Source: an uncultured Oscillospiraceae bacterium
Lineage (GTDB): Bacteria > Bacillota > Clostridia > Oscillospirales > Oscillospiraceae
Assembly (NCBI GenBank): GCA_934591725.1
Contig: CAKTPR010000087.1
Coordinates: forward strand, 1-9,368
Length of the DNA stretch: 9,368 bases
Direction: 5' to 3'
Position numbers and translations under genes: made by a program. Within the stretch, counting starts at the first letter, position 1. Each line of letters begins with the position of its first letter. Positions 1-5,390 of the stretch are shown here, one piece after another. Under the pieces are notes generated by a model, which searched no databases, was not told where the DNA came from, and was given only the letters and a program-made list of their open reading frames with translations.

Positions 1-216
1 GTCAAGCACTATCAGAAGAAGGCAGGTATCGAAAAGGATATCACACCGCACACGCTGCGCCACTCCTTTGCTGCGCATCTGCTTGAAAACGGCGCAGATA
101 TACACGCGATACAGGAAATGCTTGGCCACGCCGATATCTCCTCCACGCATATGTATTCTCAGCTCGTCAAGAAGCAGCTCAAGGATGTGTATAACAAGGC
201 GCATCCCAGAGCGTAA
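1..216 (+). CDS. xerD: Tyrosine recombinase XerD-type, C-terminal 71 residues (5' truncated by window)
   Basis: The reading frame is open from base 1 and stops at TAA 214-216, so only the last 71 residues are visible. They hold the C-terminal catalytic motifs of tyrosine recombinases: HTLRH (His17 and Arg20 of the fragment), the LGH motif (His43) and the nucleophile Tyr52 in HMYSQL. The C-terminal tail HPRA is typical of XerD rather than XerC. XerC and XerD are cytoplasmic recombinases that resolve chromosome dimers at dif sites during cell division. The first Arg of the active site and the N-terminal SAM-like domain lie outside the window. A perfect terminator hairpin follows 16 bases after the stop, so this gene ends its transcription unit. 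The family call is firm. The XerD assignment, as against XerC or an integrase, is inferred from the tail and the housekeeping context. Confidence 0.85.
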   Translation, partial: VKHYQKKAGIEKDITPHTLRHSFAAHLLENGADIHAIQEMLGHADISSTHMYSQLVKKQLKDVYNKAHPRA

Positions 217-231
217 ATTGAATCTGATTCG

Positions 232-259
232 GCCGGTACGCGCTGCGTACCGGCTTTTT
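232..259 (+). terminator. Rho-independent terminator after xerD
   Basis: A perfect 10-bp stem GCCGGTACGC / GCGTACCGGC (232-241 and 245-254) has a 3-base loop (242-244) and is followed at once by TTTTT (255-259). It lies 16 bases after the xerD stop and just before the ruvC promoter, so it separates the two units. Confidence 0.93.
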
Positions 260-263
260 AATG

Positions 264-292
264 TTGCGGTAAACAGGCAAATGTGTTAAAAT
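264..292 (+). promoter_or_regulatory. Sigma-A-like promoter for ruvCAB (extended -10)
   Basis: A -35-like TTGCGG (264-269) is followed by a 17-base spacer and TAAAAT (287-292), preceded by TGT (284-286), which fits an extended -10. The predicted start is near base 299, about 13 bases before the ruvC ATG and inside the only SD-like run (GGGGA 298-302). It sits directly after the xerD terminator, where a promoter would be expected. The call is from pattern and position only. Confidence 0.55.
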
Positions 293-311
293 TCATTGGG
301 GACGTGATACT

Positions 312-824
312 ATGCGGATACTCGGAATAGATCCGGGAATTGCAACGATAGGCTTCGGCGTGGTCGATTCCGACAGCCGCAGCCATAAGCTTATCAAGTG
401 CGGGGTGATCACCACACCGGCGCATACAAGCCTGTCTAGCAGGCTTGAGCAGATATACGACGATATGTGCGGCCTGCTTGATATGTTCAAGCCGGACGCC
501 GTCTCGATAGAAGAGCTTTTTTTCAACACCAATATCACAACGGGCATTTCGGTCGCGCACGGCAGGGGCGTTATATTGCTTGCGTGCAGAAAGGCCGGTG
601 TCAGGATATATGAGTATACTCCGCTTCAGGTCAAGCAGGCGGTCGTCGGCTACGGAAGAGCGGAGAAGAGCCAGGTCATGGATATGGTGAAGCGCATCTG
701 CGCGCTGCCCGCGCCGCCGAGACCGGATGACGCGGCGGACGCTGTGGCGCTTGCGCTGTGCCATGCGCGCAGCTCCACCTCATTGCTGTATAGAGGAGAC
801 AGGGAAGAATGTTCTACCATATAG
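312..824 (+). CDS. ruvC: Crossover junction endodeoxyribonuclease RuvC
   Basis: RuvC is the metal-dependent nuclease that cuts Holliday junctions held by RuvA and RuvB. It has an RNase H-like fold and acts as a cytoplasmic dimer. The 170-residue length is normal for the family. The N-terminus ILGIDPG supplies catalytic Asp7, SIEELFF supplies Glu67 or Glu68, and the C-terminal RPDDAADA motif (residues 137-144) supplies the last acidic pair, probably Asp140 and Asp143. GISVAHGRG around residue 80 is also typical. The ATG at 312 starts the conserved domain directly, so the start is secure, although its SD (GGGGA 298-302) is only moderate. The 3' end overlaps ruvA by 16 bases in another frame, which suggests coupled translation. 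ruvC-ruvA-ruvB is a classic operon order. Confidence 0.97.
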   Translation: MRILGIDPGIATIGFGVVDSDSRSHKLIKCGVITTPAHTSLSSRLEQIYDDMCGLLDMFKPDAVSIEELFFNTNITTGISVAHGRGVILLACRKAGVRIYEYTPLQVKQAVVGYGRAEKSQVMDMVKRICALPAPPRPDDAADAVALALCHARSSTSLLYRGDREECSTI

Positions 825-1411
825 AAGGAAAAGTTACGGAGCTTGAGCCGGGGCTCGCCGCGGTCGACTGCGGCGGCATAGGCTTTGCGGTCAATGTGAC
901 GCTGAATACAATGTCGGGGCTTCGCGCGGGGGAGAAAGCCAAGCTTTACATTTCTGAAGCGATAGGGGATAATAATTTTGATCTCTATGGATTTCTGACA
1001 AAGAGCGAGCGCCGGTGCTTTGAGATGCTTATCTCCGTGTCCGGGGTCGGCGCAAAGGCGGCAATGTCGATACTTTCGCATACTACCCCTGAGGGGCTTG
1101 CGCTCTCTATCATGACCGGAGATGAAAAGACGCTCACGGCTGCGCCGGGCGTCGGCAAGAAGATCGCGCAGAGAGTTATCCTTGAACTCAAGGATAAGAT
1201 AAGCAAGGACATGGGCGGCGGCAGTGTTTCAATATCAGCGCCGGTCACTGTATCTGCCGGCGGCAGCGACGCGCTGAACGACGCCGCGGCGGGTCTTGCG
1301 GTGCTGGGCTATTCGAGCGCAGAGATCGCGCCTATAATAAATAAGCTCGACACGGCGTCCATGACGGCGGAGCAGATCATCAAGACTGTTCTGAAGCAAA
1401 TGGTAAAGTAA
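809..1411 (+). CDS. ruvA: Holliday junction branch migration protein RuvA
   Basis: RuvA binds four-way DNA junctions as a tetramer and loads the RuvB motor. The 200 residues match the family size. The N-terminal OB-fold covers about residues 1-63 (FYHIEGKV; VDCGGIGF). The middle domain has two helix-hairpin-helix motifs, at SVSGVGAKAA (76-85) and AAPGVGKKIA (111-120). A glycine/serine-rich linker (about 136-152) leads to the small C-terminal domain (about 153-200; DAAAGLAVLGY), which contacts RuvB. The SD AGGAG (794-798) lies inside ruvC, 10 bases before the ATG, so translation is probably coupled to ruvC. Only 13 bases separate its stop from ruvB. Confidence 0.97.
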   Translation: MFYHIEGKVTELEPGLAAVDCGGIGFAVNVTLNTMSGLRAGEKAKLYISEAIGDNNFDLYGFLTKSERRCFEMLISVSGVGAKAAMSILSHTTPEGLALSIMTGDEKTLTAAPGVGKKIAQRVILELKDKISKDMGGGSVSISAPVTVSAGGSDALNDAAAGLAVLGYSSAEIAPIINKLDTASMTAEQIIKTVLKQMVK

Positions 1412-1424
1412 TGGAGAAAACGGA

Positions 1425-2465
1425 ATGAGCATCAATTTCTCTGACGAAGTAAATGACGAGATCATAACGACTGCTGCAAGCCTGCCGGAGGACAGCGCAG
1501 AAGGCTCGCTTAGACCGAAGACCTTGACCGAGTATATCGGTCAGGAGAAGGCCAAGGCGAACCTTGCCGTGTTCATAAACGCCGCAAAAATGCGCGGTGA
1601 GTCGCTTGACCATGTTCTCCTGCACGGCCCTCCGGGGCTCGGCAAGACGACGCTTGCGGGGATCATCGCAAATGAGATGGGCGTCAATATGCGCATAACC
1701 TCCGGCCCCGCGATAGAGAAGCCGGGCGATCTGGTGGCGATGCTGACAAACCTGAACGAGGGCGACATTCTGTTTGTCGATGAGATACATCGGCTTAACC
1801 GCGCGTATGAGGAGATACTCTATCCCGCGATGGAGGACTACGCAATAGACATTATCCTCGGCAAGGGGCCGTCTGCAAACTCTATCCACCTCGATCTGCC
1901 GCACTTCACGCTGATCGGTGCGACGACGCGGTCAGGCCAGCTCACAGCACCGCTGCGTGACCGCTTCGGCGTGTCCCTGCGCCTTGAGTTATACAGCCCT
2001 GAGGAGCTGCGGCGCATCGTTGTGCGCTCCGCGGGGATACTGAATGTCCCGATAGAGCCGGACGGCGCGTATGAGATCGCGTCGCGCTCACGCGGTACGC
2101 CGCGTATCGCGAACCGCCTGCTGCGCCGCGTGCGCGACTATGCGCAGGTGATGGCGGACGGCGTTATCACAAGCAAAGTCGCGGATGAAGCGCTTTCCAA
2201 GCTTGAGGTCGATAAGCTCGGTCTGGATGCGCTCGACAGACGGATGCTGCGCAGCATAATCGAGTTTTATAACGGCGGCCCTGTTGGGCTGGAAACGCTG
2301 GCGGCAACTATAAACGAGGAGTCGGTGACTCTGGAGGATGTTTATGAGCCGTACCTGCTGCAAAACGGCTTCCTGACGAGAACGCCGCGCGGCCGCTGCG
2401 TTACGCGCAAAGCCTATGAGCACCTCGGAATAGAATTTCTTGGGCAGCAGAAGCTGGATTTTTAG
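1425..2465 (+). CDS. ruvB: Holliday junction branch migration ATPase RuvB
   Basis: RuvB is the hexameric AAA+ motor that pumps DNA through the RuvA-bound junction. The 346-residue protein contains Walker A GPPGLGKT (68-75), Walker B LFVDEIH (116-122), sensor 1 GATTRSG (165-171) and the arginine-finger region APLRDRFG (175-182). Sensor 2 lies at RGTPRIANRLLRR (223-235). A winged-helix DNA-binding domain fills about residues 265-340 (GGPVGLETLA; RTPRGR). Residues 1-27 before the conserved SLRPKTLTEYIGQ are variable, as in other RuvBs. The SD GGAG (1413-1416) sits 8 bases before the ATG, immediately after the ruvA stop. No terminator hairpin is evident after ruvB. Confidence 0.98.
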   Translation: MSINFSDEVNDEIITTAASLPEDSAEGSLRPKTLTEYIGQEKAKANLAVFINAAKMRGESLDHVLLHGPPGLGKTTLAGIIANEMGVNMRITSGPAIEKPGDLVAMLTNLNEGDILFVDEIHRLNRAYEEILYPAMEDYAIDIILGKGPSANSIHLDLPHFTLIGATTRSGQLTAPLRDRFGVSLRLELYSPEELRRIVVRSAGILNVPIEPDGAYEIASRSRGTPRIANRLLRRVRDYAQVMADGVITSKVADEALSKLEVDKLGLDALDRRMLRSIIEFYNGGPVGLETLAATINEESVTLEDVYEPYLLQNGFLTRTPRGRCVTRKAYEHLGIEFLGQQKLDF

Positions 2466-2505
2466 CAGTTTGACACATCTTTATACAAAAATCACTAAAA
2501 AGCTA

Positions 2506-2533
2506 TTGACTTTAAGGACTAATGTTGTATAAT
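2506..2533 (+). promoter_or_regulatory. Strong sigma-A-like promoter for the sigH gene
   Basis: TTGACT (2506-2511), a 16-base spacer and a consensus TATAAT (2528-2533) lie in an AT-rich gap (2466-2567) that stands out from the GC-rich surroundings. The predicted start is near base 2540, giving a leader of about 28 bases. I found no Spo0A box (TGNCGAA) in this gap. In Bacillus subtilis the sigH gene is likewise read by sigma-A, so the arrangement is consistent. Confidence 0.8.
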
Positions 2534-2567
2534 ACTCGGTGTATATTTAGAAAATAAGTGTACGATT

Positions 2568-3185
2568 ATGATTGATTACGCATCACTTGAAGATAAGGAG
2601 CTCCAGTCGCTCGCCTCATCAGGGGACAGGGAAGCGGAGGAAGCTTTGGCGGGGCGGTATCTGCGCCTTGTCAGGGCTTGTGCAAGGCCCTTTTTCCTTG
2701 CCGGCGGAGATAGTGAGGATCTTATTCAGGAAGGTACCTTCGGCCTGCTCTCCGCGATAAGGCAGTACAAAGCAGAAGCTGGGGCGTCGTTCAAGACCTT
2801 TGCGGAGCACTGCATCAGAATGCGTCTTCTTTCAGCAATTAAATCCGCATCCCAACTAAAGCATTTTCCGCTCAACGACGGTGTGTCGCTTGAGCAACTC
2901 TCAGAAGATCCCGGTGCACAATTATCGGCTATCCCCGAAATCTCCCGGCGCAGTCCGGAAGAGCTTGTTCTGGAGAGAGAGAGCAAGGAAGAACTTTACG
3001 CGGCCTTTTCCAAATGCCTTTCACGGTTTGAACTGAAGGTTCTCGACCTTTATCTGGACGGTCTTTCGTATAGAGAGATCGCGGATATCCTTGGGAAGAG
3101 CGCAAAGTCCGTTGACAATGCCGTGCAGAGGATCAGGCGCAAGCTGACGCGGAATCTCAAATCAGGCGACATCAGCATAAGCTGA
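2568..3185 (+). CDS. sigH: RNA polymerase sigma factor, SigH/Spo0H type (sigma-70 family)
   Basis: This is a 205-residue sigma factor with the region 2 and region 4 layout of SigH, which directs early sporulation and stationary-phase genes. Region 2 spans about residues 22-95, with the core-binding DLIQEGTFGLLSAI (51-64) and the -10-recognition helix SFKTFAEHCIRMRLLSAIK (74-92). A variable linker follows. Region 4 spans about 143-195, with a helix-turn-helix around LSYREIADILGKSAKSVDNA (166-185). LKHFPLNDGVSL after region 2 is characteristic of SigH rather than ECF or SigF/G factors. The ATG at 2568 is the only sensible start, but it has a poor SD (at best AAGTG 2556-2560). The sigma-factor call is firm. 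SigH is inferred from overall resemblance and could be a close SigH-like paralogue. Confidence 0.88.
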   Translation: MIDYASLEDKELQSLASSGDREAEEALAGRYLRLVRACARPFFLAGGDSEDLIQEGTFGLLSAIRQYKAEAGASFKTFAEHCIRMRLLSAIKSASQLKHFPLNDGVSLEQLSEDPGAQLSAIPEISRRSPEELVLERESKEELYAAFSKCLSRFELKVLDLYLDGLSYREIADILGKSAKSVDNAVQRIRRKLTRNLKSGDISIS

Positions 3186-3232
3186 CCGCAAATACAGCCG
3201 ATAGGCACATTTATCAAAAGAGAGGATTCAAG

Positions 3233-3511
3233 ATGTACGAAGACAAGACCTTAGTTTGCAAAGAGTGTGGTAAGGAGTTCGTTTTCACCGCCGGTGAGCA
3301 GGAATTCTACGCAGAGCGCGGCTTCCAGAATGAGCCCCAGCGCTGCAAGGCATGCCGTGACGCTCGCAAGAACGCCGCTCGTGGCCCCCGTGAGTACTTT
3401 ACCGCTACCTGCGCAGCATGCGGCGGCGAGGCAAAGGTTCCCTTTGAGCCCAAGTCTGATCGTCCCGTTTACTGCAGCGAGTGCTTCGCTAAGATGAGAG
3501 AGCAGGCCTAA
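3233..3511 (+). CDS. Small double zinc-ribbon protein (eight Cys in four CxxC pairs)
   Basis: This 92-residue cytoplasmic protein has two zinc-ribbon modules in tandem. The first uses CKEC (Cys9, Cys12) and CKAC (Cys38, Cys41). The second uses CAAC (Cys60, Cys63) and CSEC (Cys81, Cys84). Between the cysteines, FVFTAGEQEFYAERGF resembles the probable zinc-ribbon family common in Clostridia, whose function is unknown to me; nucleic-acid or protein binding would be typical of the fold. It starts 47 bases after sigH with a good SD (GAGAGGA 3219-3225 region), has no promoter of its own that I can see, and is ended by a strong terminator. Codon choice differs from its neighbours: all five prolines are CCC, and CGT or CGC serves nearly every arginine, which suggests high expression. 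Zinc binding is inferred from cysteine spacing. Confidence 0.9.
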   Translation: MYEDKTLVCKECGKEFVFTAGEQEFYAERGFQNEPQRCKACRDARKNAARGPREYFTATCAACGGEAKVPFEPKSDRPVYCSECFAKMREQA

Positions 3512-3525
3512 TCCGCCTGTACCGG

Positions 3526-3559
3526 GGTAAAGGGGCACCTGTGTGTCCCTTTACCTTTT
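3526..3559 (+). terminator. Rho-independent terminator after the zinc-ribbon gene
   Basis: A 13-bp stem (3526-3538 with 3543-3555) contains a single G-T wobble (3535/3546), has a CTGT loop, and ends in TTTT (3556-3559). It lies 14 bases after the zinc-ribbon stop and ends only 9 bases before the SD of the next gene. Confidence 0.92.
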
Positions 3560-3580
3560 GTGATTTACGGAGGTTTAATA

Positions 3581-3787
3581 ATGGAAATAACCAGAGAAAC
3601 TCTCATATCTGAGATCATTGATAATTGCCCTCAGGCTTTTCCTGTTTTTCAGGAGATCGGTATGCACTGCATGGGCTGCGCGCTTGCCAGTGGCGAGACC
3701 CTTGAGCAGGCATGTGCCGCGCACGGTGTTGACCCCGATGAGTTTTTGACCTATCTCAAGGCCTATCTGGAAGTCAGCAATCCCTGA
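3581..3787 (+). CDS. DUF1858 / hybrid-cluster-associated redox-disulfide family protein
   Basis: This 68-residue protein has the pattern of the DUF1858 family, small proteins annotated as hybrid-cluster-associated redox disulfide proteins. The core is a helical fold, with IIDNCPQAFPVFQEIG followed by the CxxC motif CMGC (Cys30-Cys33), then SGETLEQACAAHGVD (38-52). Further cysteines are Cys16 and Cys47. A redox or metal role for the CxxC is the usual suggestion for the family, but no reaction is established. I chose ATG 3581 because GGAGGT (3569-3574) lies 6 bases upstream. A frame-open extension to 3560 would start inside the leader and has no SD. The gene lies between two terminators with no clear promoter in front. 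Codon use (CCC, CCT) resembles the preceding zinc-ribbon gene. Confidence 0.88.
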   Translation: MEITRETLISEIIDNCPQAFPVFQEIGMHCMGCALASGETLEQACAAHGVDPDEFLTYLKAYLEVSNP

Positions 3788-3810
3788 GGCAAACTTACGG
3801 TGAACTTACA

Positions 3811-3836
3811 GACGCTGCCTTCGGCAGCGTCTTTTT
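3811..3836 (+). terminator. Rho-independent terminator between the DUF1858 gene and trmK
   Basis: A perfect 9-bp stem GACGCTGCC / GGCAGCGTC (3811-3819 and 3823-3831) has a TTC loop followed by TTTTT (3832-3836). It begins 23 bases after the DUF1858 stop and ends just 6 bases before the GGAGG of trmK, so it could also act as a partial terminator or attenuator for trmK. Confidence 0.93.
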
Positions 3837-3851
3837 ATATGCGGAGGAAAT

Positions 3852-4544
3852 ATGGACAGACGCCTATCGACCATAGCAGCTCAAATCGAAAACGGACTCG
3901 GCCTTGCCGATGTCGGCACGGATCACGGCTTTCTGCCGGTGCATCTGGCAAGGCATGGCTACACCGGAAATTTGTATGCGTCGGATATAAACGAAGGCCC
4001 GCTCCGGACAGCGATAGATAACGCCGAGCACGCGGGTGTTTCAGGCAGGATAAAGTTCCTGCTGTGCAACGGGCTTCGGCTCTGCCCGCCTGATAAGGTG
4101 GACACGATAGTCATTGCCGGTATGGGCGGGGACATGATATGCCGCATCCTTGACGAAGCCGAGTGGTGCATGTCCGGTAAGTATAAGCTGATCCTCCAGC
4201 CGATGACGAAGCAGGATATCCTGCGCTACTGGCTCGTGAACAACGGCTTTGGAATATGCCGGGAGCTTATTGCGGAGGACGCCGGGGTTCTGTACCAAGT
4301 CCTCACAGCGCGCTCCGGCGGTGAAACAAGGCTTACGGACAGCGAGCTGTTCACCGGCAAGTACGAGCTTGCCGAGGATAAGGCACTTTACGTGCGCCTT
4401 CTTCGGGAGCAGCACAGAAGATTTGACAAGGCAGTCCATGAAATGAGCAGCGGGGACAAATGCCCGGAATATAAGCTGCGTTTATTTGAAGCGCTGCTCG
4501 ACCAGCTTACGGAAATGAGGGAACGGTATGATACAGATAAATGA
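3852..4544 (+). CDS. trmK: tRNA (adenine(22)-N1)-methyltransferase TrmK
   Basis: TrmK uses S-adenosylmethionine to methylate N1 of A22 in the D-loop region of some bacterial tRNAs. The 230 residues begin directly with the Rossmann-fold methyltransferase domain. Motif I is GLADVGTDHGFLPVHLA (17-33), followed by YASDINEGPL (42-51), the family-specific IAGMGGDMI (88-96), and LILQPMTKQDILRYWL (113-128). The C-terminal part (about 175-228), rich in charged residues, should form the helical coiled-coil extension known in this family. GGAGG (3843-3847) lies close to the ATG. The last 17 bases overlap the next gene, a Nif3-family gene that also follows trmK in Bacillus (yqfN-yqfO). Family assignment is strong, and substrate specificity is by homology. 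Confidence 0.93.
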   Translation: MDRRLSTIAAQIENGLGLADVGTDHGFLPVHLARHGYTGNLYASDINEGPLRTAIDNAEHAGVSGRIKFLLCNGLRLCPPDKVDTIVIAGMGGDMICRILDEAEWCMSGKYKLILQPMTKQDILRYWLVNNGFGICRELIAEDAGVLYQVLTARSGGETRLTDSELFTGKYELAEDKALYVRLLREQHRRFDKAVHEMSSGDKCPEYKLRLFEALLDQLTEMRERYDTDK

Positions 4545-5295
4545 TGTATATTCATATCTCTGCGAGCTTGCGCCGCTTGAAATGCAGATGAGCTTTGATA
4601 ACGCCGGCTTTCAGCTTGGCCGCGGCGGCAATGAGGTGCATCGCGCGCTGCTGGCGCTCGACGTTACCGACGCTGTTGTCCGTGAAGCCGAAGAACTGGG
4701 CGCGGAGCTTATCATATCGCACCATCCGCTGATCTTTACTCCGGTGAAGAACATCACGGACTGCGACGCCGAGCACAGGCGTCTTCTGGAGCTGGCCGCA
4801 AAGAACATAGCGGTCATATCCATGCACACGAATCTTGACATTGCCGAGGGCGGCGTCAACGATGTCCTCATCAGGGCGCTCGGAGCGGAGCCTGAGTGCG
4901 CGCTGGACGCCGATGGCTGCGGAAGAGTCGGTACTCTCCCGGAGGAAAAGGACATGGAAAGCTTTCTGAAGGATTGCAAGGCTGCGCTGAAAGTAAAGGG
5001 GCTGAGGTATTATTCCGCCGGGCGTCCGGTACACAGGCTTGCGGTGATGGGCGGCTCCGGCGGCGACTGCGTTGACGACGCTTACGCAAAGGGCTGCGAC
5101 ACATACGTCACTGCCGATATCAAATACCACCAGTTCCTGCATGCAGCTGAACTCGGAATAAATCTCATCGATGCTGACCATTTCTGTACGGAAGATCCGG
5201 TCATGTACAGCCTGAGGGATAAGCTTACCGCCCGATTCCCGGAAGCTGAGTTTACCGTATCCGCCGTACATCACCAGGTAATAGATTTCATATAA
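4528..5295 (+). CDS. Nif3-like dinuclear metal centre protein
   Basis: This 255-residue protein belongs to the Nif3/YbgI/YqfO family of toroidal hexamers carrying two metal ions per subunit. The family is often labelled GTP cyclohydrolase 1 type 2, but its physiological role is unsettled. Visible metal ligands are His65-His66 (ISHHPLIF), Asp104 next to His100 (MHTNLD), and the C-terminal His218 and Glu222 (ADHFCTE). The N-terminal FDNAGFQLG (23-31) and VTADIKYH (194-201) motifs are also characteristic. The length matches the short form (E. coli YbgI). It lacks the extra middle domain seen in the longer Bacillus YqfO. It starts inside trmK with GAGGG (4517-4521) as SD, suggesting translational coupling. 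Confidence 0.94.
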   Translation: MIQINDVYSYLCELAPLEMQMSFDNAGFQLGRGGNEVHRALLALDVTDAVVREAEELGAELIISHHPLIFTPVKNITDCDAEHRRLLELAAKNIAVISMHTNLDIAEGGVNDVLIRALGAEPECALDADGCGRVGTLPEEKDMESFLKDCKAALKVKGLRYYSAGRPVHRLAVMGGSGGDCVDDAYAKGCDTYVTADIKYHQFLHAAELGINLIDADHFCTEDPVMYSLRDKLTARFPEAEFTVSAVHHQVIDFI

Positions 5296-5326
5296 CAGGC
5301 CGTGCCGCAATAGCCTGCCACGCTTG

Positions 5327-5355
5327 TCATAAACTGCCTCCGCTGCTCATAAACT
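5327..5355 (+). promoter_or_regulatory. Candidate SigE-type promoter for spoIVA, built from two TCATAAACT repeats
   Basis: The 9-mer TCATAAACT occurs at 5327-5335 and again at 5347-5355, with start points 20 bases apart. CATAAACT matches 7 of 8 positions of the SigE -10 pattern CATACAnT. For the downstream copy, TCATA of the upstream copy fits the KMATA part of the SigE -35 pattern with a 14-base spacing. The upstream copy has a weaker -35 candidate (AATA at 5309-5312). The predicted start for the downstream copy is near 5362. SigE control of spoIVA is established in Bacillus; the site itself is a pattern-based inference. Confidence 0.5.
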
Positions 5356-5384
5356 CGAACAAACGAGAACATGAGAGCGGAGGC
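5336..5384 (+). promoter_or_regulatory. Imperfect hairpin that buries the spoIVA Shine-Dalgarno site
   Basis: The arms 5336-5350 and 5371-5384 pair over 14 bp with a single bulged G (5345). Nine contiguous pairs (GCCTCCGCT / AGCGGAGGC) include the whole spoIVA SD GGAGG (5379-5383), which sits 7 bases before the ATG. The 20-base loop holds a second small stem, CTCG / CGAG (5354-5357 and 5364-5367). TTTATT follows the 3' arm, so the structure could also work as a weak terminator for trmK-nif3. The pairing is seen directly; its regulatory role is inferred. Confidence 0.7.
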
Positions 5385-5390
5385 TTTATT

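Noticed and set aside
1411..1428. A five-codon frame (ATG 1411 to TGA 1428) bridging the ruvA stop and the ruvB start.
   Set aside because: It overlaps both neighbours by chance at TAATG and ATGA. Its GGAG is better explained as the ruvB SD, and it has no SD of its own worth noting.
2470..2498. TTGACA at 2470-2475 as an extra promoter before sigH.
   Set aside because: At 16-18 bases downstream there is no acceptable -10 (for example CACTAA). The promoter at 2506-2533 is far better.
3112..3140. TTGACA inside the 3' end of sigH as a promoter for the zinc-ribbon gene.
   Set aside because: The sequence 17 bases downstream is AGGCGC, which is not a -10 element.
3560..3580. Upstream in-frame start for the DUF1858 protein, adding seven residues.
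   Set aside because: The extension covers the GGAGGT that serves ATG 3581 and has no SD of its own. The conserved domain begins after MEITRETL.
3729..3757. TTGACC with TATCTC inside the DUF1858 gene as a promoter for trmK.
   Set aside because: The -10 matches only three of six positions, and the terminator at 3811-3836 would stop the transcript before trmK.
4552..5310. A 252-codon open frame on the minus strand across the Nif3-family gene.
   Set aside because: It mirrors a well-supported gene on the + strand, and its peptide shows no domain pattern.
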